DNA from: Kappaphycus alvarezii
Taxonomy: Eukaryota > Rhodophyta > Florideophyceae > Gigartinales > Solieriaceae
Reading direction: 5' to 3'
Length of the DNA: 64,000 bases
Assembly (NCBI GenBank): GCA_002205965.3
Contig: NADL03000448.1
Location: forward strand, 62,001-126,000
Of this stretch, positions 55,013-64,000 are shown one piece after another. A program made the position numbers and the translations under genes. Below the pieces are notes generated by a model. The model was not told the origin of the DNA. It saw only the letters and a program-made list of their open reading frames with translations, and ran no database searches. The stretch's first letter is position 1, and each line of letters begins with the position of its first letter.

Positions 55013-58000
55013 CGGGGGACAGTTTAAATATTGCTTCCAGAGAGAAATACAATCGAAATTCGAATTATCCACGGGTTGCTGAGAATCTCCCCCAAGAAAA
55101 GCATGGGGATAGGTAATTACTCAGGCATCGAAGCTTCGAAAATATGGCCTTCTGCGTGTATTTTTTTGTTGGGTAATATTTCCCCTCCTTTTTGATGTGG
55201 GGTGCCCTTGTGTTTTTTCGTTTTTGGTTTTTATCACACTGTAAATGTTCTTCTCATTTTTGAATTTTCGAATTTTCCTTTTTCAAGCGAGAATCACGAT
55301 TTTGGGTTATTATTCCAATGTTTGGAAGATGTGGTCGGTTGTATCCATGCCGCTAGAAGTTTCGTAATCTACACTACCAACCTCTGCGATCACTCTGCAA
55401 ACCTTGAATAGCAGAAACAAAAATAAGTTAACTACACTGATGACTGATGCCATAGGAAAATCGCTCAGTGGGCATTTTTGTCCACATTTCTACAGTAAAA
55501 TAAAAAAACTAATCTTCTTAATCATAAGATCTGTTAAAAAACATTTAAAGAGTCCAAGCGTTCAGGAGAAACACCTTACGCAAAAAATAGTTTCTGTAAT
55601 GGATTCTGAGCGGGAATATTGTTGCTAAAGGGCATTTCTGAGAATTATCACTACCAAGTCCCACTGACACTCAACTAGTAGCCAATTACCACTTCTTTTA
55701 TTTCAATAAAATTTATAGAAACCTTGAGCATAGATTTACTGTCAGAATTAAGGAAAAGGAGAGGAGTAGAGTTTAGCGGTTATTTTGAAGTCCCTTTTGA
55801 TTATGGTAACAGCAATTCCGGTCCTTTCTGCCTCCGGAAAACTTTTGCGGTGCGTATTTGAAGAGCACCGTGAAGGCATTCTGGTGTCCCATGATTGTAT
55901 AGTAATCATAAATAGGAGCGTTGAAAATTATACGGGCTTAAAATATTCTTTGCATTTGCGTTATAGAAAAATTTTTATTTGGAGAAAGTCATAACAGCGC
56001 CCACTTAACCGCGGTTCCACTTTTTCCGCACTGCTTGGTGATTGCTAATTTCCACTTCAAAAAGTAGGAGAGGAAACGTTTTTCGTTAATGAAAAACATT
56101 TGTACCGTCTTGATTCCTTCCATCAAGCTAAATTATGGGAAGGGAAAAAAGTAAATTGATTATATACCTTTAGGGATTCAAAAATAATTTTTATATACTA
56201 CTTCATAGGCGCTTATTTTGAAGAATTTTCAGTCATAGATTCAAATTTTCCTTTAGTATACCTTTCCCCTGAAACCCGTTGCATATGTCTCATGCTGGCT
56301 TTACTCAAGTTTCGGGGCATTACATAGTTATGAGGCGTTCTGTAACTGACTTTGTAGTACCGTAAACTAGTATGTCAGATAAATCCTATCATATAATACT
56401 GTATGCGCCGAATTGGTAGGGTAACTTTAGGCCAAATTATGTCTGCGAGGTACAATGACTGGTAAAACTATTCGACTAAGGACTAACTGGATGTTTTACG
56501 TCGGTCATGTACGATTGGGTGCAGGAAATAATGTAAATAGTGATGTACGGAAACTTGAAATTAATGAAGCGCTGGTAGATGCCCCAACGGATAACACTGT
56601 CGGAAATATGGCATCTTCGAGCTATTTAGGGGTTACATTAGTGCAGTAGCTGGGTAGTGGCAGCAGCTGGTGCAATCTGGGATTGTAGGGGGGTTGAGCA
56701 TAAATTGAAGCCAGGGTTGAGGGCTAGGCTGCAGAGGAAGAATAAGGTGACATTTGAGCTTTCATTACACGTTTACTGAGCCTATTGTGGAGGGCGAGGT
56801 CAGCGGCATGAGCGACTACCTGGTAGCAACCCGTAGTGGCGGTGGCATTGAGAGACGATAGCATCGTGAAATCGGAGGCGATGACGCGTGGTGGTTCAAC
56901 GATAGGGAGGCTAGAAGGTTGATCAGTATGTTCGCGTGCCTGAATCCTGTGACCGAGACGGAGAGTAGGGCCTCAAATTGAACGTCCAATCCAGTAGTAC
57001 GAATGGAGCGATATGGCCAGGCGTTTCGTAGGGAGTTTTTGCGGTGTATGTGCACGAAGCTGGATGGACAAAGGTCGGTGACGTGGTCGCCGTGCTCACT
57101 TTATTGGTGTAGTGTTATAAATGGAGCGTTAACAAGATGAAGAAAACTGATAGTCAAAGGAATCAGACGAGAAAATTTTTCATGCACTACCGTATGGCCT
57201 ATGAAAAAGTATGTGCGGTTGAACTATTACGCTCGGACAACCTAATTTATTATACAAACCACGAAACCGCCTTCTCCGTTTCCTAGTTTTGTAAACTTTT
57301 GGTATCGAAATCGAGATTTCACTAAATACTTACAATTTGATCGGGAAACAGGACTGTTTGAATTATAAAACATCGACCAAATCGTACAAAAAATGACTTG
57401 GAAAGTGATTCATGTGGTAAACCATAAACGTTAATATGTTTCACACAGTTTTCCGCTTTCATTGGTTCGGAATCAAATTTTGTACTATTTTCCTGTACCT
57501 TTCAAATCTTCTACTTCGATATTATTCTGAGTTGATTCATGTAACTCTTTCATTATGAAAAGAATTATACATCTTTGCATTACCAGAAACTTATGTTTCT
57601 GGAAATATGTACTTTTCTCGAAAAAATAAACACATGGCCTTGCCATGGCAACTTGACAGACAAAATTATTACGGAGTTTATTCGTAAATAGTATCATAAG
57701 AAAAAAATTCTTCCCGACTGTATGATATAATTCAGATTCGATTTATTTGATTTTTGGGTAAGCGAAAGATGTAAGAATATGTTTCGTATGACTTTAAATG
57801 GAATAGATTTGGATTTAAAGCGACATAAGGTTCATTTAAATTGATCAAGTTTTAATGAAATAATGAGTTATACCTTGCGGAGACACTTTGCAAGGAGCTA
57901 CGAAAATATAATATTCGCGAAAATTGTTTTCTTGTGTTCGATATGGAGGATATTATCTCAACAGATGAGCTCAAGCCATGCAAAAAGTTTCTCGGTTCAT

Positions 58001-58781
58001 TATGTAAGGATAAAAAATTGTTTTGAATTCCACCTGTGCTTATATATTGCCTGATATATGCAAATCTGCCTTTGACAACAAAATGATGATGTTTTAAGCA
58101 GAGTATACCCCAATTTGCAATAAAAATCCTCTAAAAGTACATCACCTAGACTGGGAAAAGTTCCGAAAGCCTAGATGCTTGGTCTGAGTCATTTAGCACA
58201 AAAGATAAGAAGGGAGACAGTTCTGTCTACCTCTGTCAAAACAAGTTGGTTGTACTCAGTGGTAATGATTTCACTGGTTCTCTAGTCACCAAATCGGCCA
58301 ATAGAGCCTGGGGCCTGGAGGAGTGTAGCGTACCCATAGGGGGAGTGCGGTGGATACGGCGATGGGAGGCGTGCGGGTAGCCGGGGACACAAGTGATGCG
58401 ATGCTCTGCGGCCATTAGGGGCGGGGCATAGGAATCATGGATAATGGTGGTAAATAGATGTAATCCATGCGCATGCCTAATCGGATGAGTGTCACCTTGG
58501 GGTGAGCGTAAGGTTTAAGGAAGACTTGATTAAAACGTATTTGGGTTCCTGTTTGAAGGCTATCGAACTGGAATGCAAAGGGAAGTGAAATATCTGTGGG
58601 CACCAGGAGGAAAATATGTTGAACACGAAAGGCCGATGAGCGAAATGGTGAGGACGAAGCGCATGTGCATCATAGATTGGGCTGTACTGTATTGTGCAGG
58701 ACCCATGCAGACTTTCATTTGTCAACATACCGATAGACCAGACGGATACAGCTACATATTTACCCCACCCACACCGGTCAC
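55013..58781. other. AT-rich region without a supported gene
   Basis: Short open frames only. A copy of the dispersed motif (ttgggttattattccaatg) lies at about 55304-55322. The ATG-started frame 56455-56649 is 64 codons and unrecognised. The 5' end of copia element 1, including its LTR, should lie in the left part but I could not define it. Confidence 0.45.
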
Positions 58782-60131
58782 ATGAGATATGCCCGCAACC
58801 CTCGCCTCCTCCGTCGTGACAACCACCGTCACAATCAACCCACGTCGTCTCTTGGCCTACCTGGATACACCCGTTATGAGTTCCAGAAGGCTCGCGCAGC
58901 ATGGCTTTATGTCAAATGCAAGCGTCCTCGGCACCAAAACCATCGCTATGCTCGTCAAAAATTTATCAAGAATGTTCTCTCTCGGATCGAACATGGGGAA
59001 AAGCTGATTCAGGTCCTCACTGACTTCATCAATAGCGAAAATGACTCACATTTTTCGCCCCATGACTGTCAGGGCTCCCAAGGTATTGATACCTCGAAGC
59101 TTCTTGAGGAGTTCGATTCCCACTTCTCAACCAACCCCGCTGAAAATGAGCAAGATCCCCTGGAGTCCACAGAACCTGCGCCAACTGGACAATTCTCCAT
59201 TACCGACAGCTTTGAAGCTGAGGAATAGGTGATTTACACCCACCGACTTACATTCACCTTGGATGCTCCAATCGGACACGATATCAATAATTTTCGCTTT
59301 GGCGGCGGAATCTGGCTGATTTCCATATATTTCTTCGTGAATATGGGAAAGAGCGAATCCTCGGCCTTCTGTGTGATATATGAGCTCCAACCTCAGTCGT
59401 TGGTCAGAAGGAGCTCTATTAGATACCTGATACCCTCGATCTAACGTCCAGTCCATTCAAGACCTCGTCACACCGCTTCAGATTTGCTGCCGCTGTCTAC
59501 AACACGCGGCCGTGTGTTCCTTCCACCTGAAATACCCCCAGATATCAAGGAAGTCATGGCCGCCGTTGAAATTGTCCCAGCAGACTTCCCTGCACTACTA
59601 GATATGGATACCATGGATCGCGAGCCGCTCACCCTGTGTAAAACATTGAATCCCCTGGTGAAGCGAATTACTTTTGATGTGCACTACTCCGACCCAATAT
59701 TCGTGGACGAGTGGCACATCAATATCACATTGTCGCGTTGAAAACATCTCTATGTCCCAATAAGGCGAGCAAATGTCAACATAAATTCCAGTAGGAGTCA
59801 ACTTCTGCGCGTGCACCTGCATTTCTTTCACCCATCTGCCCAAAAGCTTTATGAAATTCTCAAGGAATTCCAACATCTCTCCCAGAACCCTTTTCTCAAT
59901 CTCGTCATCTTTCTCACCCTCCTTTTGTGCTTGAGGTACAAAATGCTCTGGCGCTTCCCGTCCACGCTTCATAATGACATTTTTGTTGTATATTGCACTC
60001 TTCTGCCGTTCCAAGGGGGCGCAGATAAGGATCCGACATCAATCTCAAAATATGAGAACTGGTCTCCCACATACTACTTAGTTGAGAAATACTTTCCGTA
60101 CCCAAAGTACTTCTTTCCAGCCCACATTTGA
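58782..60131 (+). pseudogene. Ty1/copia remnant 3 (gag-end, protease, pre-integrase)
   Basis: A single plus-strand frame spans 58782-60131 with stops at 59226, 59442 and 59739. The first part is basic then acidic, as at the end of gag (tentative). The middle has R-G-R-V-F-L-P-P-E-I-P and V-E-I-V-P-A-D-F-P-A-L-L-D-M-D-T-M-D, the second half of a copia-type protease. Next come D-E-W-H-I-N-I and H-L-H-F-F-H-P-S-A-Q-K-L-Y-E-I-L-K, the pre-integrase His-x-x-x-His zinc region. Integrase and RT beyond 60 kb are not readable. It is on the opposite strand to copia elements 1 and 2. Confidence 0.55.
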
Positions 60132-61044
60132 CTCCCGAAATTACTGGATCAATACGAAACATATAACTGCCTGCTGTCAAACCTCTTCCTCCACACTCCT
60201 TACTTCCACATCCTCAGTCGTTACCCATTCTCACATCTCTCGGCGACTTCTAGCCGATTGCCGCTCGGCTCGGCACCTGGTGATGATTGTCCGCTGGTGT
60301 TGTCTTTCAGTGCGCCATGTTACAGCCGATGTCGCGTTACTAGTCCTCTTTAGTGTAAAACAGATAGTTATGAAAAATCATATCTAGAAAAACAACCCCA
60401 AACTATCAACTCTCTTCGTCAGACTCTCCTTTTAGATAAAACCACTTTTTCCATCCGAATATTGTGCCAATAGTGGCGGAAGCTATCCATTCTGTCCAAA
60501 TTGCACTTCTTTCCTTGGACCAGACCACTAGTCTCCATTCATGAAAAGACTTCTTTTGATGTGCTCGAGCCCACTCAACCCGGGCTTTTTGTTATCCTTT
60601 ATCAGAGGGATTTCTCTTTTAGCTTTGCTAAAAAAAAAAGATGGTCGGATGCTGATAGAATTTGCTGCACTCGCCAGTTTTCAATTTCCAAATTAAGGTC
60701 GCTCTTTAATTTTGACTCTGATGAACTTTTCATTGAAGCGGTCCTCACCAAAGCCTGAATTCCGACCGAAGTAATTTTCAAATTGTTTTTTGTGTTTTAG
60801 ATACTGCCATATCCTTCCTGATCTTTACGGAACCTCGAGATGACATTCTTGTCCCTGTTGGCCTTCTCAGCGATGGCCCGATTGCTCAGACTCTGCTCCT
60901 CTAATGCACTAATTGCCCTCTTCCCTTTTTCTGCCAACTACTTCCATTTCCCCTTTTTTGGATCGCCAGCTGCTGTGGTTGTGTCTTGCGTTGCTTTCGG
61001 AGATAGGTTAAATACGATGTTTAGAATTAGGGACTATATGTAGT
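60132..61044. other. Intergenic
   Basis: No recognisable coding. The frame 60501-60758 has no known domain and could be a copia fragment. Confidence 0.4.
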
Positions 61045-62149
61045 TTATACGTTGAGCATCGCGGTCAGAATTTCTACATTATAAATGGACTTCTTGCCAG
61101 CATCCACATTATCAAAAATGCGGAACAATAAACGGCGGTGGAACTTAGTCTTTAGAGCTGCAATGATGCCAGCCTCCAACGGCTGCATGCGACTGGTTGT
61201 CTTAGGTGGCAGAAACTGAACATCAACATTATTCAAAACTGGAAGTATGGCCTTACATCCATGTGCCGAGCAATTGTAGATAAAGAGCAAAATCTTCCTG
61301 TCTTTTGTTTTCCCGACGTAGTTTTTTAGACGTAAAAGCCAAGCAAAGAACAGCACTTGATTTATCCACGCTTTTTTTTGTTAAATTGGTAATCAAAACC
61401 GAGTCCATGGCCATATTTACCTCCAAATGGCCGAGGACGCTCGGCGTTTCCAATGATCATCATGGGATACTTTTCGGACCCATCCCAGTTACAACATGCT
61501 AGTAACGTAAACCGGGTCTTGTCCTTTTTCATCCCAGATACTGATTTATCTGTAAGTGTCCACCTAGGCGGCTGCCTATAAAACAGGCCAAACTCATCCG
61601 CATTCCATATGTCCTTCCGAGAATATTCACCAATCTTCGCCTGAATGTTAGGCATGGCCAGTGTAAAAGCTGTTTCGTCGTCACCAAGTGCTTCTCCATG
61701 TACACGACGAGACTTAATCCCATGTCGCTTCTGGAAACGGTGTAACTAGCCCTTTGAAAAATTTAGTGCCAGCTTTTGGTCCAGCAGTAGATGCTTGTTT
61801 GCTTCACCCATCAGTAACGAGGCCTTGGGGTGCTAAATAGCCCCACTAACCTGAATGCCCTGACCGACCCTATCTGAAAGCAGCGTTAATAGGGTAGGCT
61901 TAAGTCTTGGGGCGGCAGCTGAGCGTGGATTCTTGAATGTGGCCTTCGCCGAAGGTCGAAGATCTACATAAGTCGATTTGGAGGACAGAATGCGGGAAAT
62001 GGTTGTTTGATTCGGGGTTTTGACAAATTATAGGTACACTATGCCCACAGTACAAGGCTACTCTGGCTTCGTGGCTCTTTTTTCTCACTCCTTTGCTCGT
62101 GGTGAGCAATTATTCGATATTTTTGTCGGACAGTGATACCTTGTGGCAT
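61045..62149 (-). pseudogene. pogo/Tigger transposase (DDE_1 type)
   Basis: From the ATG at 62149: a psq-like helix-turn-helix (R-Q-K-Y-R-I-I-A-H-H-E-Q) with early TAG codons, then a CENP-B-type second helix-turn-helix with F-S-K-G-stop-L-H-R-F-Q-K-R-H, and the catalytic domain with I-W-N-A-D-E-F-G-L-F-Y (first Asp). After a slip in an A run near 61370 it continues with L-L-F-I-Y-N-C-S-A-H-G, where the second catalytic Asp has become Tyr, and P-L-E-A-G-I-I-A-A-L-K (third site, Glu instead of the usual Asp). The stop in the second HTH replaces the Trp usual at that place. Confidence 0.82.
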
Positions 62150-62914
62150 CTTGGCAGCGAAACGTTGTGGGAGGAAAGGTGTGGAAAGAAGCGACATGTA
62201 GAGTCATAGATGATTATCCAAGGCCCTCGAGGGTTAAGACGTGATTTAAAACCTGTGAGGGCAAGCCGGTGCTATCAAAGCTGTACGTATCAGCCTGATG
62301 CAGTTTTGATTCCTCTCAGCTGAATTAACATGTTTTTGTACGTTTGATATCAAACGGTCTTTGGGCATACCAATGGTAGACAAATTGATCGTTACAAAAC
62401 GAAATTGCAATCAGGATGGGTTGCTGTGACCATGCGCCATGCATGACCTGGGGGAATGGGACACTAAATTTAATTACAAAATGGGGTGGGAAAAAATAAA
62501 GGTATGCAATTATGCGGGGATCGAGGTACCCTGCATTTCCAGGCCATATTCACCGATTTTTCATGCGGTCAGGCAAAATCCTATGCAGATTTCGGGGATA
62601 TGCGGATATTGAGTGATGCTAACAATGGGTTTACACTGTAATAAAACTACTGGTGCTATTCTAATTTCGCATACTTAAAATTGTTTTTATTCACAACAGC
62701 TATTCCTTTGGGCTAATTGCTGTGAAGTTGTATTCCCTTTAAATGACTTCGGATTAAAAGTCGTATACAGTGCAAATTATCGAGAACGGTCATCTCTTTG
62801 TCACCGAACGGTAATTTTTGGGGATGATGCTATTCTAAATTCGCGCAATGTATCCGTATGTTGACAAATGCCCTGGCCGACGTGGACTACCTAGTTAACT
62901 CTTAGCAACCAATT
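62150..62914. other. Intergenic
   Basis: No gene found. AT-rich sequence between two DNA transposons. Confidence 0.45.
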
Positions 62915-64000
62915 CAGTGGTGGCCAAAATTATAAGTGCTTCAGGAGTTCGCAATACCACGCCAAATCATAGACCAGAGTATAAAACAGAAGGTATTATT
63001 TTTATGGTATTTTCAATGCTAAACACGATGCAATTAACTGCATTTAAAAATAAGCAATAACTTTCAAGATATCAACAAATTAAAATATCCATGCGGACAA
63101 AATTATAAAACTATTTTATTGAAATCATATTTACCGCCAACGAAGACTATAACCGAAACAGCGCAGTGCCTTGTTGTGTTGTCCTATCCCTTATTAACAT
63201 TTTATCCCCTTTTTTGCCAAAAACCATGGTTCAGAACCACAAACATGGCTCGTGGGACTAGACTCAGAGACGAAGAGAAAGGGAAAATTTTAGCCTACAC
63301 CCACGATGCTAGGTTACCCAACGAGATCGCAAAGGAGCTGGGGCGTGGCATAACTGTGGTAAGGAACTTCCTGAAACTTGGCAAAAGCTATGGAACAAAG
63401 ATGTCTGGTGGTAGGCCCCGAAAACTGCTCAATATCGATATACGCCGTGTTTTAAAGGAAGCAAAAATGAAAAGGAAGGGATACTCAATGATTAAAAAGA
63501 CATTGAGGTTGGAGTGAAGCTCCCGCACAATTCGTCGCTATCTCTCAGCGGCTCCGTTCATGCAGTACAAAAAAGTTCTCACTGCACCGGCTAAGAAAGT
63601 GAAGCAAAAAAGAGATAGATTGAAGTGGGCGTTCTATAGAAGGGAGTAGTCAGTCCAGATGTCGTCTTATATTGTGTGGTTTGATGAAAAGAAATTTGAT
63701 TTGGACGGCCCGGACGGTTTAGCAATGCGCTGGCAAGATAGTAGTGAATCGAGCCGAAATTTCCGAAAACATCACAGTGGGGGGAGTGTCATGGTGTGGA
63801 GAGGATTTTCAGTTACAAAGAAAAGCAATCTAGTAATGTTATATGTTTTGGTGACTGGTGAGTCTTACTTGAAGATCCTGAAGGAGGATTTACTGGATTT
63901 TGCTGATGATTTGCCGGTTCATTGGTTTTTTATGCAAGACGGTGCCTCGGTCCATCGAGCAAAAGTTGTGAAAAACTGGCTTCGAGATGAATCTGTAAGG
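62915..64000 (+). mobile_element. Tc1/mariner transposon (left end to window edge)
   Basis: cagtggtggccaaaattata at 62915 resembles the terminal repeat of Tc1/mariner elements. A related word (gacaaaattataaaac) recurs at about 63098, like a subterminal repeat. The transposase starts at 63245. The right end lies outside the window, so the target duplication cannot be checked. Confidence 0.7.
63245..64000 (+). pseudogene. Tc1/mariner transposase, partial at window edge
   Basis: The ATG at 63245 opens a paired-like DNA-binding domain: L-R-D-E-E-K-G-K-I-L, E-I-A-K-E-L-G-R and a second helix-turn-helix around S-R-T-I-R-R-Y-L. The catalytic part follows in the same frame: V-W-F-D-E-K-K-F-D-L-D-G-P-D-G (first Asp), G-S-V-M-V-W, and F-M-Q-D-G-A-S-V-H-R-A (second Asp). 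Only two lesions are visible, TGA at 63515 and TAG at 63646, the latter where the family has Trp. The third catalytic residue would be beyond 64000. Confidence 0.88.

Noticed and set aside
58492..58902. 136-codon minus-strand frame near 58.7 kb
   Set aside because: It overlaps the start of the plus-strand copia remnant and has His/Gly/Cys composition without a recognisable domain; Cys spacing does not form a known zinc finger.
20741..63648. In-frame TAG/TGA/TAA as reassigned codons or recoding
   Set aside because: QCR7, NFU, mS34 and FabI end normally at standard stops with no internal ones, and stops occur only in transposon frames that also have frameshifts.

Overview
The window looks like nuclear DNA of a photosynthetic eukaryote, most likely a red alga. 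That is an inference. It rests on a plastid-type enoyl-ACP reductase and a plastid-type NFU protein with leader peptides, mitochondrial genes beside them, genes that are almost all intronless and packed 100-250 bp apart, and a surrounding sea of broken transposons. Nothing looks bacterial: there are no operons, ribosome binding sites, CRISPR arrays or rRNA genes.

Layout. 1-0.84 kb is a decayed LINE-type tail. 3.5-11.3 kb is a gene island: QCR7 (complex III), a two-part GIY-YIG-like/NFU iron-sulphur protein, a probable mitochondrial ribosomal protein mS34, a possible small spliced gene, FabI (fatty-acid synthesis), a frameshifted eIF2B-family gene and an unknown repeat protein. 11.3-15.9 kb has no genes but holds a dense cluster of TACAGTAC-type motifs.

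15.9-44 kb is a transposon graveyard. It holds three copies of one LINE, a MITE, four PIF/Harbinger-type elements or remnants, a Ty3/gypsy chromodomain element inserted into a LINE (TSD agaac), another LINE-type C-terminal ORF and a Tc1/mariner tail.

44-64 kb is mostly AT-rich. A decayed Ty1/copia element is split by a younger copia element (47365-53922, TSD atttc, half-tRNA-iMet primer site). Further right lie a third copia remnant, a pogo/Tigger transposase and a nearly intact Tc1/mariner transposase that runs off the window.

The most unusual item is in the younger copia element. Its reverse-transcriptase core has been deleted, yet it carries an antisense gene between RNase H and the 3' LTR. 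The encoded protein has a Cys...His pattern that recalls papain-like peptidases, plus a very basic tail. Across unrelated transposons the reading frames are often broken by in-frame stops, repeatedly where the family has Trp, which fits C-to-T/G-to-A decay. Host genes show no such stops.
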